Shown here: one piece after another, positions 17,769-26,711 of the stretch
How the letters are laid out: each line of letters starts with the position of its first letter
How positions within the stretch are numbered: position 1 is the first letter of the stretch
DNA from: Siminovitchia sediminis
GTDB taxonomy: Bacteria > Bacillota > Bacilli > Bacillales > Bacillaceae_C
Direction: 5' to 3'
Length of the DNA: 64,000 nt
Assembly: GCF_042680885.1 (NCBI RefSeq)
Contig: NZ_JBHUEO010000030.1
Coordinates: forward strand, 19,325 to 83,324
Notes under the pieces: model-generated
Seen by the model: the letters and a program-made list of their open reading frames with translations, nothing else
Told to the model about the DNA's origin: nothing
Databases searched by the model: none
Program-made: the position numbers and the translations under genes

Positions 17769-18704
17769 ATGAACGTTATTGACCTGCATTGTGATGTTCT
17801 GTGGAAATTATGGGAGAGCAAACTGAACTTCAAAAATTCCAAAGAGCTGGACTCTAATAAAGAGCGCTTAAAAGAAGGGCGTGTGAAAGTTCAGTGTTTT
17901 GCTGTTTTTATTCCTCCTGAAGTCAAGTCGGACATGCAATTTCAGGCAGCTATCGAGCAAGTCAATTATTTTTACACGGAAATAGTTGGAAAGAACGAAG
18001 ACATCAAACACATCCGATGCTGGGAAGATATAAATGAATTGAAACCCGGAGAAATTGGTGCCGTCCTCACATTGGAAGGTATTGATTGTATTGGAAACGA
18101 CCTTCAAAAACTTAGTCATCTGTACCATATAGGTATACGATCGGTTGGTATAACCTGGAATTTGGCCAATTTGGCAGCTGATGGAGCCGGGGAGCCGCGT
18201 GGTGGCGGACTTACTTCATTCGGAAGGGAAGCCGCAGCATTTCTGAATGAGCATAAGATCTTGGTAGATGTATCTCATTTAAGTGAAAGAGCATTTTGGG
18301 ACGTCATCGAAATGGCTCATTATCCAATTGCCAGCCATTCCAATGCTCAAGCCCTTTGCGCTCACCCACGGAACTTGACGGATCAGCAGGCTGAAGCCCT
18401 GTTTTCAAAAGGCAGTATGGTCCATGTTGTATTCTATCCGGAGTTTATTAGCCAGGATGGAAAAGCGAATATTTCAGATCTTATCAAACATATTGACCAC
18501 TTCTGTTCATTGGGCGGAGTAAACCATATCGGGTTTGGCTCTGATTTTGATGGGATTGATCAATACGTTACAGGGCTTGAAAATGCCTCGAGATATCAAA
18601 ATTTGATTAATGAACTATTAAAATATTATTCTGAAGAACAAGTCATGGGTTTTGCAGGGAAAAATTTTTTACATGTATTGTCTAATTGGGAATTAATGCG
18701 TTAA
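17769..18704 (+). CDS. Membrane dipeptidase family (M19) protein
   Basis: A 311-residue zinc peptidase of the renal dipeptidase family. Visible metal-ligand motifs are DLHCDVLWKL at the start, LEGID in the middle, VDVSHLSE, and IASHSNAQALCAHPRNL, with GFGSDFDGID near the end. It begins at the ATG at 17769 after GGGCGGGGTG. There is no signal peptide, so it is cytosolic. Such enzymes cleave dipeptides, including some D-amino-acid containing ones. It probably shares a transcript with yhfK. Confidence 0.87.
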   Translation: MNVIDLHCDVLWKLWESKLNFKNSKELDSNKERLKEGRVKVQCFAVFIPPEVKSDMQFQAAIEQVNYFYTEIVGKNEDIKHIRCWEDINELKPGEIGAVLTLEGIDCIGNDLQKLSHLYHIGIRSVGITWNLANLAADGAGEPRGGGLTSFGREAAAFLNEHKILVDVSHLSERAFWDVIEMAHYPIASHSNAQALCAHPRNLTDQQAEALFSKGSMVHVVFYPEFISQDGKANISDLIKHIDHFCSLGGVNHIGFGSDFDGIDQYVTGLENASRYQNLINELLKYYSEEQVMGFAGKNFLHVLSNWELMR

Positions 18705-19169
18705 GAGAGCGGAAATAATATATTTATTAGCCCTTTCCAATCATTTTTCACTATCGATTGTAAAAAAACTTGGGTGCGGAGAATTTTGGGAGGATATTCA
18801 TTTTTTTATGACAACGATTGATCTTGCCATGTTTTGACATCTATAGGAGTATTGTCATATGAAATGGTGAAAAGGTACGAATGGGGTTGTCTCGGCCTTG
18901 ATAACTCAGCCAGGTTCCGATGATACTCTTATACGGGCTGGCATCTATATTGTAAAAAAATGAAGATGCGACACCCGGATGCTCAAAAAGCTGGAGTGGT
19001 TTCGTTTCTACAGAAAAACCCTGGTTCAAATGGCCAGGGTCTTTCTTTTGTGAAAGGGGCAAAAGACCTTAAAAGTGAACTTTCAGAACGTTACATGAGA
19101 ACTATGTATTCTAAAAATTAATTCAATTATAATAAAAAGAAGAAATATGGAGAAAGAGGGGGAGTTAAA
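18705..19169. other. 465-bp gap before the carboxypeptidase gene; possible small RNA at about 18870-19050
   Basis: No protein gene is convincing here. TTGACA at about 18834 with a TATGAA box 18 bases further resembles a SigA promoter on the plus strand. Downstream, GCATC and GATGC can pair around 18940-18970, and ACCCTGG (19018-19024) pairs with CCAGGGT (19034-19040) as a terminator-like hairpin, with a T-rich tail on the plus strand and a better five-T run on the minus strand. This could be a small RNA or the remains of a lost gene. Confidence 0.3.
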
Positions 19170-20300
19170 ATGAAAAAACAATGGGTGGCTCTTGTTGCAT
19201 TATGTCTGATATTCGCAACCGCCTTTTCATCCAGCGCGTTTGCAGCTGAAACCATACCCGGCGGACCTTCGACAAATGGCAAATTGAGCTATGAAAGTGT
19301 GATTGATTATGAGGAAATGATAGAGGGCCTGAAAAAAATTGAACATGCAAGCAAAGGTAAAGTAGAAGTTTTTACTCTGGATGAATACGGTAAAACTGAG
19401 CAGGGCCGCAGTATCTATGCTGCTAAAGTTGGAGAGGGTCCGATGAAAATTTGGGTTCAGGCCCAAATTCATGGGGATGAGAAGCTCACAACGGGAGCTG
19501 TTATGGAACTGCTGAAAGCACTCGGCAAAAGCGGAAATAAAGAAGTAAAGCAGATTTTAGAGAACTCCACCATCTACGCGATTCCGATGTACAATCCGGA
19601 TGGAAGCTTGATGAATATCAGGCAAACCGTTCTTCATGATGAAGAAGGGAACTCATTAAACAGAAGAATTGACCTGAACCGTGACTGGTCAGAAAATGGA
19701 TTTGCTGCAAAAGAATCTTTAGCAGTATATAAGTTTTGGGCCGATGTGAAGCCGGATTATGCAGTGGACTTGCATCATCAAGGGTTTAAAACGGTGTATG
19801 GAACAAATTACTCTACATCCATGTCGCTTGGCGTATCCTTGGCACCCAATGGACCCACACTTCCAGGTATCAAAGATGGGCTTTATAATGATTTGACCAG
19901 GCAGATGTCTGTGTACGTTTACGATGCATTAAAGGATTATGGACATATGCATATTGACCGGTACCAAGTCGGGGGCGGAGACAGTAAATATGAGATTGAT
20001 ATTAGAGGAGGAGTGGTCTCTGCCATGATGCTTGGATTGAATTATAACAATATCAATCCAACAGGTCACAGTAACCCGGCTATTTTCTTTGAAACAAAAG
20101 GAAATACAAGAGATGGCGGTCTTGGACAAAAATCGAACGGGCACTTGGAAAGACAAAATTATCTTGGATTAAAGGCCCTGTTATATGGTCTTGCAACAGG
20201 AGAAGTTCAGCAAGTAGATCCTGACCGATGGGAAGAAATTCCGGCATACCCGCTGGCGGGTTACCAAACGGATTCCGGAATTGTTCCTGTTAATCAGTAA
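19170..20300 (+). CDS. Secreted M14 family zinc carboxypeptidase
   Basis: A 376-residue extracellular metallopeptidase. It has a typical Sec signal peptide (basic MKKQ, hydrophobic core, AFA-A cleavage near residue 25). The zinc ligands are in QIHGDEKLTTGA (His and Glu) and the later DLHHQGF, and the catalytic Glu is in FFETKG. M14 enzymes of this type remove C-terminal amino acids from peptides or act on cell-wall peptides. The ATG follows AGAGGGGGAG, and a strong terminator follows the gene, so it is expressed alone. Confidence 0.9.
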   Translation: MKKQWVALVALCLIFATAFSSSAFAAETIPGGPSTNGKLSYESVIDYEEMIEGLKKIEHASKGKVEVFTLDEYGKTEQGRSIYAAKVGEGPMKIWVQAQIHGDEKLTTGAVMELLKALGKSGNKEVKQILENSTIYAIPMYNPDGSLMNIRQTVLHDEEGNSLNRRIDLNRDWSENGFAAKESLAVYKFWADVKPDYAVDLHHQGFKTVYGTNYSTSMSLGVSLAPNGPTLPGIKDGLYNDLTRQMSVYVYDALKDYGHMHIDRYQVGGGDSKYEIDIRGGVVSAMMLGLNYNNINPTGHSNPAIFFETKGNTRDGGLGQKSNGHLERQNYLGLKALLYGLATGEVQQVDPDRWEEIPAYPLAGYQTDSGIVPVNQ

Positions 20301-20326
20301 CATATATTAACTGAAAAGGTGATGGA

Positions 20327-20366
20327 CCCCAAAAGTTAGCGTAAGAATCTAACTTTTGGGGTTTTT
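20327..20366 (+). terminator. Terminator after the M14 carboxypeptidase
   Basis: CCCCAAAAGTTAG pairs perfectly with CTAACTTTTGGGG (13 bp), nine-base loop, followed by TTTTTTG. Confidence 0.92.
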
Positions 20367-20464
20367 TGTTGACTAAAACAGATGGAAATCTTGAGTCTAA
20401 AATAAAGGTCATAAAATTCGTTAAATCATGTTTTTTCTTTAAACCGTTTCAATTCTGAAAATAA

Positions 20465-20506
20465 TGTTATATAATAACTAACAACAACTAAATCTGATAT
20501 ATAACA
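20465..20506. promoter_or_regulatory. Promoter and paired operator-like palindromes upstream of glcB
   Basis: TGTTATATAATA (20465-20476) and TGATATATAACA (20495-20506) each match the palindrome TGTTATATAACA at 11 of 12 positions, with centres 30 bp apart. A TATAAT -10 box (20470-20475) lies inside the first copy, with TTTCAA 17 bases upstream. A repressor bound here would block transcription of malate synthase. Confidence 0.6.
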
Positions 20507-20530
20507 GGACATTGGAGGAGGAGAAAGAAC

Positions 20531-22714
20531 ATGGAGAAGTACTTGACAATCAGCGGATTGCAAATTGATAACACCCTGTTTCAGTTTATAGAGAGGGAGG
20601 CCCTGCCGGATACCGGAATTCAAAGTGATCAGTTTTGGGAAGGATTTAGCCGGATCGTCCAAGACATGGCCCCGCGAAATAGGGAATTATTACAGGAAAG
20701 GGAACGTCTGCAGACGCAGATTAATGAGTGGCACCGTAAAAACCCGGGTCTTTTTGATGTTGATAAGTATAAGGGATTTCTTAATGAGATCAATTACCTT
20801 GAACAGACTGTTGAAGATTTTTCGATTCAAACAAAAAATGTAGACGATGAAATTGCTCTTCAGGCAGGACCACAGCTCGTTGTACCGGTGAATAATGCCA
20901 GGTACGCCATTAATGCAGCAAATGCCAGGTGGGGAAGTCTGTACGATGCACTGTATGGAACGGATGTGATAGACGAGGCAGACGGAGCTGAACTTACAAC
21001 CCGCTATAATCCAATCCGGGGACAAAAAGTTATTGAATATGGAAGACAGTTTCTAGACGAAATTGCTCCTCTTCAAGGGGGTTCACACCAAGAAACTGTT
21101 TGTTATAAAATAGTTGATCAAAATCTGGCAGCCGAGCAAAAGAACGGATCGATTGGAAAACTGCTTCATCCCGATCAATTGATCGGATATCAAGGGCCGA
21201 GGGATCATCCTCAGGCAGTTCTGCTCGCAAACAACGGATTGCATGTAGAAATTCAGTTGGATCCTGATGATCCCATTGGCCGGACAGATGCTGCAGGAGT
21301 GAAAGATCTATTCATCGAATCAGCCGTCTCGGTAATTATGGACTGTGAAGACTCCGTGGCTGCGGTCGACGCAGAGGATAAAGTGATTGTGTATAGAAAT
21401 TGGTTTGGCTTGATGAGAGGAACCCTGCAATCCGTGTTTGAAAAAGAGGGGAAAACCATTCGCAGGGTTTTGAACGAAGACAGAACATACAGATCTCCCG
21501 AAGGAGATGAAATCAAGCTGCGCGGCCGCTCTTTGTTATTAGTCCGTAACGTTGGTCATTTGATGACAACACCTGCCATATTAGACAAGAATGGCAATGA
21601 GATTCCGGAAGGAATCATGGATGCAGTCATCACCAGTTTAATAGCAAAGCATGATCTATTGGGAAATACCACGAAGAAAAACTCTGAAAAAGGTTCTGTT
21701 TACATTGTTAAGCCTAAAATGCATGGACCAAAAGAAGTGGCATTTGCTAACGAGCTATTTGACCGGGTGGAAGATTTGCTGGGTTTTGAGAGAAATACCT
21801 TAAAAATGGGGATTATGGATGAGGAACGGCGCACCTCCTTGAATCTGAAAGCCTGTATTTATGAGGCCCGAGAAAGAATAGTTTTTATCAATACGGGGTT
21901 TCTTGACCGGACCGGAGATGAAATTCATACATCGATGGAAGCGGGGCCAATGATCAGAAAAGATGATATGAAATCATCGGAGTGGCTCATGGCATATGAA
22001 CAGTCCAATGTTCTTTCCGGACTCCATACAGGATTTCCCGGCCGTGCCCAAATAGGAAAAGGCATGTGGGCCATGCCCGACAAAATGAAAGCCATGCTTG
22101 AACAAAAAATCAGCCAGGTGGAAGCAGGGGCCAATACAGCATGGGTTCCGTCTCCAACAGCTGCTACACTGCATGCGTTGCATTATCATCAAAAAAATGT
22201 CTGGGAGATTCAGGGTCAGATGACCAAGAATGTAAGAAATGTGGAATCAGCCATGCTAAGTATTCCGCATGCTCTTCATACGAATTATTCAAGTGACGAG
22301 ATTCAGGAAGAGTTGGATAACAATGCCCAGGGAATACTGGGCTATGTAGTCAGGTGGGTGGATCATGGGATAGGCTGTTCCAAAGTACCGGATATTCATC
22401 ATGTAGGGTTGATGGAGGATAGAGCCACATTGCGGATTTCAAGCCAACATATAGCAAATTGGCTTCACCACGGCATTTGTTCGGAAGAACAAGTATTGGA
22501 AACGATGAAAAGAATGGCGGCAGTTGTAGATGACCAAAATGCCGGAGACCCCTTATATCAAAGGATGTCAGACAATTTTGAGAGATCTGTTGCGTTCCAG
22601 GCTGCCTGTGATCTTGTGTTTTTAGGAAGAGATCAGCCCAATGGCTATACTGAGCCAATTCTTCACAAAAGACGTTTGGAATACAAGCAAAACATTTCTA
22701 TGCAGCAAACTTAA
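20531..22714 (+). CDS. glcB: Malate synthase G
   Basis: A 727-residue monomeric malate synthase, the size expected for isoform G. It condenses glyoxylate with acetyl-CoA to give malate in the glyoxylate shunt. Family segments seen include ARYAINAANARWGSLYDALYGTD, VSVIMDCEDSVAAVDAEDK, the MHGPKEVAFANELFDRVE region, GIMDEERRTSLNLKACI, NTGFLDRTGDEIHTSMEAGP and VGLMEDRATLRISSQHIANWLHHG. The ATG follows GGAGGAGGAG. It is separated from isocitrate lyase only by a small gene, and all three share the same upstream palindrome. Confidence 0.95.
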   Translation: MEKYLTISGLQIDNTLFQFIEREALPDTGIQSDQFWEGFSRIVQDMAPRNRELLQERERLQTQINEWHRKNPGLFDVDKYKGFLNEINYLEQTVEDFSIQTKNVDDEIALQAGPQLVVPVNNARYAINAANARWGSLYDALYGTDVIDEADGAELTTRYNPIRGQKVIEYGRQFLDEIAPLQGGSHQETVCYKIVDQNLAAEQKNGSIGKLLHPDQLIGYQGPRDHPQAVLLANNGLHVEIQLDPDDPIGRTDAAGVKDLFIESAVSVIMDCEDSVAAVDAEDKVIVYRNWFGLMRGTLQSVFEKEGKTIRRVLNEDRTYRSPEGDEIKLRGRSLLLVRNVGHLMTTPAILDKNGNEIPEGIMDAVITSLIAKHDLLGNTTKKNSEKGSVYIVKPKMHGPKEVAFANELFDRVEDLLGFERNTLKMGIMDEERRTSLNLKACIYEARERIVFINTGFLDRTGDEIHTSMEAGPMIRKDDMKSSEWLMAYEQSNVLSGLHTGFPGRAQIGKGMWAMPDKMKAMLEQKISQVEAGANTAWVPSPTAATLHALHYHQKNVWEIQGQMTKNVRNVESAMLSIPHALHTNYSSDEIQEELDNNAQGILGYVVRWVDHGIGCSKVPDIHHVGLMEDRATLRISSQHIANWLHHGICSEEQVLETMKRMAAVVDDQNAGDPLYQRMSDNFERSVAFQAACDLVFLGRDQPNGYTEPILHKRRLEYKQNISMQQT

Positions 22715-22740
22715 AGAAATTACATTTATTAAATAAAAAA

Positions 22741-22783
22741 TGTTATATAACAGTTGACTTAATTAGTCAGCTGTTATATATTA
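22741..22783. promoter_or_regulatory. Promoter with flanking palindromic operators before the Cys-rich small gene
   Basis: A perfect TGTTATATAACA is at 22741-22752 and a 10/12 copy, TGTTATATATTA, at 22772-22783; centres are 31 bp apart. Between and within them lie TTGACT (22754-22759) and TATATT (22777-22782) with a 17-base spacer, so the second copy covers the -10 box. Confidence 0.65.
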
Positions 22784-22826
22784 TTGGTAATTGAATTATT
22801 AGATAATTAAGAAAGGGTGGGGGAAC

Positions 22827-23120
22827 ATGCAGACAAGGGAGAAAGCCGATAAAGAGTATATAGACGGGTGGATACTGGAAAAACTCTTGGAGGGCAAGAC
22901 GGTCGAAGAGATTGAGGGAACGGCTTTTCTAATGGGAAATGAACTGTTTATATTAAAGACGAGCACAGTAGGCTCGCTTGATATAGAACCACTCAGAGTA
23001 AAAGAAATAGTTATGATCCAGAGCCAGGAACAACAAGTAAGTTCAAATATTTGTGACAAGTGCGGTTTAGAGCATTCATCCTTCAAAGACCTTCTTCAAT
23101 GCTGTGAAGATATTGACTAA
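22827..23120 (+). CDS. Small Cys-rich protein of unknown function in the glyoxylate cluster
   Basis: I do not recognise this 97-residue protein. The N-terminal two thirds are mixed alpha/beta and charged (DGWILEKLLEGKTVEEIEG). The C-terminus has CDKCGLEHSSFKDLLQCCEDI, where a CxxC pair and a CC pair could bind zinc or another metal. The ATG follows GAAAGGGTGGGGG. It lies between glcB and aceA, has its own promoter and carries the same palindrome as both, so a role in, or control of, the glyoxylate shunt is inferred. No helix-turn-helix is evident. Confidence 0.65.
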   Translation: MQTREKADKEYIDGWILEKLLEGKTVEEIEGTAFLMGNELFILKTSTVGSLDIEPLRVKEIVMIQSQEQQVSSNICDKCGLEHSSFKDLLQCCEDID

Positions 23121-23135
23121 TTTTTTTATGAACCC

Positions 23136-23173
23136 TGTTATATAACATGATTTTTTTATTTAACAGATATAAT
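23136..23173. promoter_or_regulatory. Operator palindrome and promoter of aceA
   Basis: A perfect TGTTATATAACA is at 23136-23147 and a degenerate half-like copy (10/12) at 23154-23165. TATAAT at 23168-23173 is the likely -10 box; the -35 region is poor and coincides with the end of the perfect palindrome. Confidence 0.6.
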
Positions 23174-23243
23174 ACAGTGTTGTACTAGATTGAATCTATC
23201 AATCTATTTAAAAATAAAAAAACAAGGAATGGGAGAGGTTATG

Positions 23244-24524
23244 ATGACGAAAGAAAAGCAAATCCGCCAAATTGAAGAAAACTGGAAAGCAGACCGCTGG
23301 AAAGGAATTACAAGGCCTTATTCAGCTGAAGATGTTGCAAGGCTGCGAGGATCGGTGGTTGTTGAACATACGTTAGCCAGGATGGGTGCTGAAAGGCTCT
23401 GGAATTTAATAAATACGGAAGACTATATCAACGCGTTAGGGGCTTTGACTGGGAATCAGGCCATGCAGCAGGTAAAAGCGGGGCTCAAAGCGATATATTT
23501 GAGCGGCTGGCAAGTAGCAGCCGATGCTAACCTGGCTGGCCAGATGTATCCGGATCAAAGTTTGTACCCGGCCAACAGCGTACCTCAGGTTGTTAAGCGT
23601 ATTAATCAGACATTACAGAGGGCAGATCAAATTCAACAGTCTGAAGGCGGGGGAGATACGTATTGGTTTGCACCGATCGTTGCAGATATGGAAGCCGGAT
23701 TTGGAGGACCCCTAAATGTATTTGAATTAACCAAGGCGATGATTGAAGCAGGGGCAGGCGGCGTTCATCTGGAGGACCAGCTGGCTTCCGAGAAAAAGTG
23801 CGGGCATTTGGGCGGAAAAGTTCTTCAGCCTACACAAACAGCTGTACGCCATCTGATTGCGGCAAGGCTTGCAGCGGATGTAATGGATATACCAACGGTC
23901 ATTATTGCAAGAACGGACGCTAATGCAGCTAACTTGATTACAAGTGATGTAGATCCGTATGATCGGGAGTTTTTGACGGGTGAAAGGAGCCCTGAAGGAT
24001 TTTACTATACACACCCTGGATTGGAACAGGCCATTTCGAGAGGACTGGCGTATGCGCCATATGCCGACCTTATCTGGTGCGAGACAGCAGAACCCAATAT
24101 TGAAGAGGCCCGTCGCTTTGCAGAAGCCATACATGAGAAATTCCCGGGGAAACTCCTTGCGTACAATTGCTCCCCCTCATTCAATTGGAAGAGCAAGCTG
24201 AGTGATGAAGAGATCGCTAACTTTCAACAAGAACTGGGAGCGATGGGGTATAAATTTCAATTTGTTACGCTTGCTGGATTCCATTCCTTAAATCACAGCA
24301 TGTTTGAATTGGCTCGTGGATATAAAGAGTCGGGCATGGCAGCATACTCCAAGCTTCAGCAGGCAGAATTTGCTTCAGAGACGGCAGGGTATACGGCTAC
24401 GCGCCACCAGCGGGAAGTCGGAACTGGCTATTTTGACGAAGTATCCATGGTGATTTCTGGAGGAACATCTTCTACCACTGCCCTGAAGGGTTCTACAGAG
24501 GCAGCACAGTTCCTGCAGTCCTAA
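23244..24524 (+). CDS. aceA: Isocitrate lyase
   Basis: A 426-residue isocitrate lyase that splits isocitrate into glyoxylate and succinate, the first step of the glyoxylate shunt. The catalytic signature KKCGHLGGKVLQPT is intact, with RPYSAEDVARLRGSV near the start, VADMEAGFGGPLN and IIARTDANAANLITSD following the family. The ATG at 23244 is chosen for GGGAGAGG spacing; ATG 23241 would also work, and a frame extending to 23190 lacks a ribosome site. The leader is about 65 bases from the proposed promoter. With glcB it permits growth on acetate or fatty acids. Confidence 0.96.
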   Translation: MTKEKQIRQIEENWKADRWKGITRPYSAEDVARLRGSVVVEHTLARMGAERLWNLINTEDYINALGALTGNQAMQQVKAGLKAIYLSGWQVAADANLAGQMYPDQSLYPANSVPQVVKRINQTLQRADQIQQSEGGGDTYWFAPIVADMEAGFGGPLNVFELTKAMIEAGAGGVHLEDQLASEKKCGHLGGKVLQPTQTAVRHLIAARLAADVMDIPTVIIARTDANAANLITSDVDPYDREFLTGERSPEGFYYTHPGLEQAISRGLAYAPYADLIWCETAEPNIEEARRFAEAIHEKFPGKLLAYNCSPSFNWKSKLSDEEIANFQQELGAMGYKFQFVTLAGFHSLNHSMFELARGYKESGMAAYSKLQQAEFASETAGYTATRHQREVGTGYFDEVSMVISGGTSSTTALKGSTEAAQFLQS

Positions 24525-24625
24525 TCCCCATGAACTTTTGTTGAAGAGCATGCGTGAACATATTCTTTCATTGATTTTAACAAAATAAGGAAAAAAGTTA
24601 GTCTTATGTTTTGATAAATATATGA

Positions 24626-24631
24626 TATAAT
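24626..24631 (+). promoter_or_regulatory. -10 box of the riboflavin operon promoter
   Basis: TATAAT lies 19 bases before the FMN riboswitch begins. The matching -35 is weak (around 24603), so only the -10 is assigned. Confidence 0.5.
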
Positions 24632-24649
24632 ACATTCAATCGAATGAAA

Positions 24650-24792
24650 TTTTCCTTCGGGGCAGGGTGCAATTCCCGACCGGCGGTATTGAGACAATTG
24701 TCTCTGAGTCCGTGACCCGTCTCTTTTATGAGGGCGGTGGATTTGGTGAAATTCCAAAACCGACAGTGACAGTCTGGATGGGAGAAGGAAAA
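24650..24792 (+). promoter_or_regulatory. FMN riboswitch (RFN element)
   Basis: The P1 stem is formed by TTTTCCTTC (24650-24658) and GAAGGAAAA (24784-24792). The conserved core GGGGCAGGGTGCAATTCCCG, then ACCGGCGGTA, GAGTCCGTGACCCG and the AGGGCGGTGGATTTGGTG and CCGACAGTGACAGTC blocks are all present. It precedes ribD by 150 bp with a terminator in between, so FMN binding is expected to cause premature termination. Confidence 0.97.
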
Positions 24793-24881
24793 TGCGTCAT
24801 TTTTTTGGCCGAAATGGGCATGCCTATTTTTGTCTGTTTTGGGAAGGAAAAATATGACGTTTATTAAAGTTTGCTGTTTTT

Positions 24882-24909
24882 GCCCCGAAACAAGTTTCGG
24901 GGCTTTTTT
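24882..24909 (+). terminator. Regulated terminator of the FMN riboswitch
   Basis: CCCCGAAAC pairs with GTTTCGGGG over a two-base gap, with CTTTTTT after it, upstream of the ribD ribosome site. This is the expression platform of the riboswitch. Confidence 0.9.
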
Positions 24910-24941
24910 CCGTCAATTATCCGTCATGGGAAGGAGGAACT

Positions 24942-26042
24942 ATGGGAGATAAAGAATTTTATATGAAATTGGCCCTGCAGTTGGCTGAAGCTGTTGTTGG
25001 ACAGACGAGTCCCAACCCGGCGGTTGGCTGCGTTGTTGCAAAAAATGGAAAGGTAATTGGCATGGGTGCACACCTGAAAGCAGGAGAAGCACATGCTGAA
25101 GTTAATGCCTTAAAGCAGGCCGGCGATGAGGCTGAAGGTGCAGATCTCTATGTGACACTGGAACCTTGTTCACATACAGGAAAAACACCGCCTTGCGCTG
25201 ATTTAATTATTGAGAAAAAAATTAAACGGGTGTATATAGCTGGCCTGGATCCAAACCCTATGGTTGCCGGAAATGGGGTTGTAAAACTTCAAAACGCCGG
25301 AATACGAGTGGAACATGGAATATGTGAACAGCAGGCCAAAGAACTTAATAAATACTATTATCATTTTATGAAGACAAGAAAACCATTCGTCACATTAAAA
25401 ACCGCTGTAACTTTTGACGGAAAGACGGCGGCTTCAAGCGGAGACAGCAAATGGATTACATCGGAACAATCCAGGTTGGATGTACATCATTACCGGCATC
25501 GCCACGATGCTATATTGACAGGCATCAATACCGTGATTCATGATAATCCCCATCTTACAACCCGATTGCCCCAGGGTGGAAAAAATCCCATTCGAATTGT
25601 ATTAGATACTTATTTAAAGATTCCTTTAGAAGCCAATTTGTTAAATGATAAGGAAACGCCAACGATCATTGTGTGCGGGACACAAGCCAGCCAGGAAAAA
25701 CTCATTGCTATTGAAAAAAAAGGTGCAAGAGTCAAAAAAATGCCTTCCGACACAATTGAACTGGATGACCTTCTTGTATGGCTGGGGGAAGAAAACTTCC
25801 TATCTGTTTTTGTAGAAGGAGGAGGAAGCGTACATTCATCATTTGTAGAAGCCGGCTGTTTCCAGGAGATCGTCATGTATATGGCGCCAAAATTAATTAA
25901 TGACAAAAAAAGTGTCCAAGCCTTTGCCGGTATTCCAAAACAATGGATGAAAGAAGCGGCTTCACTTAGATTTACCTCAGTGGAACAGATAGGCCCTGAT
26001 ATAAAAATTACAGCTGTGCCCTTGGAAAGGGAGGGGATATAG
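24942..26042 (+). CDS. ribD: Bifunctional riboflavin deaminase/reductase
   Basis: A 366-residue cytosolic enzyme doing the second and third steps of riboflavin synthesis. The N-terminal deaminase domain has the zinc motif HAEVNAL and PCSHTGKTPPCADL. The C-terminal RibD reductase domain (about 150-366) begins FVTLKTAVTFDGKTAASSGDS and contains the FVEGGGSVHSSFVEAG motif. The ATG follows GGAAGGAGG. It is first in ribD-ribE-ribBA-ribH, and its stop codon is directly followed by the ribE start. Confidence 0.95.
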   Translation: MGDKEFYMKLALQLAEAVVGQTSPNPAVGCVVAKNGKVIGMGAHLKAGEAHAEVNALKQAGDEAEGADLYVTLEPCSHTGKTPPCADLIIEKKIKRVYIAGLDPNPMVAGNGVVKLQNAGIRVEHGICEQQAKELNKYYYHFMKTRKPFVTLKTAVTFDGKTAASSGDSKWITSEQSRLDVHHYRHRHDAILTGINTVIHDNPHLTTRLPQGGKNPIRIVLDTYLKIPLEANLLNDKETPTIIVCGTQASQEKLIAIEKKGARVKKMPSDTIELDDLLVWLGEENFLSVFVEGGGSVHSSFVEAGCFQEIVMYMAPKLINDKKSVQAFAGIPKQWMKEAASLRFTSVEQIGPDIKITAVPLEREGI

Positions 26043-26687
26043 ATGTTTACCGGAATTATTGAGGAAATTGGAACGGTTATACGGATAGACCGAAAGGCAA
26101 AATCTTTTACGATTCATATTCAGGCCCATACGATTTTGGAAGATGTTCGGTTGGGAGACAGTATAGCCGTGAATGGTGTCTGTTTGACCGTGACAGATTT
26201 TTCTCGCTCCATGTTTCAGGCGGATGTCATGCCCGAAACATTTAAGTCGACTTCGCTAAGATTGTTATCATCCGGTTCAAAGGTGAACTTGGAGCGTGCC
26301 ATGGCTGCCAACGGAAGATTCGGAGGGCATTTTGTCAGTGGCCACGTAGATGGTACCGGATTGGTTTTAAATAAAAAAAGAATGGAAAACGCACTGTATA
26401 TGGATATTCAAATCCCCGAGGTTTTTCATCCATATGTGATGGAAAAAGGCTCCATCGCCATTGATGGAACATCTTTAACCATATTTGGGATAGAGAAAGA
26501 TACTATCACGATTTCGCTTGTTCCTCATACGCAAAGCGAGACGATCCTGGCAGAAAAAAACTTGGGAGACCCTGTAAATATAGAATTGGATATGCTGGCA
26601 AAATATGTTCGTCGTATGCTCGGCAGCAACCAAGAAAAGCAGGAAATTACAATGGATTTCCTAACAGAAAAAGGATTTATTAAATAA
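26043..26687 (+). CDS. ribE: Riboflavin synthase alpha chain
   Basis: A 214-residue protein with two lumazine-binding repeats, each beginning with an MFTGIIEEIG/GHFVSGHVDGTG-type segment. It dismutates two 6,7-dimethyl-8-ribityllumazine molecules to riboflavin. The repeats carry VNGVCLTV and IDGTSLTI, as expected for RibE. The ATG directly follows the ribD stop, with AAAGGGAGGGG upstream. Confidence 0.95.
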   Translation: MFTGIIEEIGTVIRIDRKAKSFTIHIQAHTILEDVRLGDSIAVNGVCLTVTDFSRSMFQADVMPETFKSTSLRLLSSGSKVNLERAMAANGRFGGHFVSGHVDGTGLVLNKKRMENALYMDIQIPEVFHPYVMEKGSIAIDGTSLTIFGIEKDTITISLVPHTQSETILAEKNLGDPVNIELDMLAKYVRRMLGSNQEKQEITMDFLTEKGFIK

Positions 26688-26711
26688 CAAATACAGCAAA
26701 GGGGTGACAGT

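Noticed and set aside
19018..19040. tRNA-like GGTTCAAAT loop
   Set aside because: The surrounding sequence forms a simple hairpin and shows no acceptor, D or anticodon arm.
20438..20452. cre-like sequence (TTTAAACCGTTTCAA) before glcB
   Set aside because: It is one base too short between the half-sites and misses conserved positions of the CcpA consensus.
24667..24867. 66-codon open frame in the riboflavin leader
   Set aside because: It lies entirely within the FMN riboswitch and its platform and has no ribosome site.
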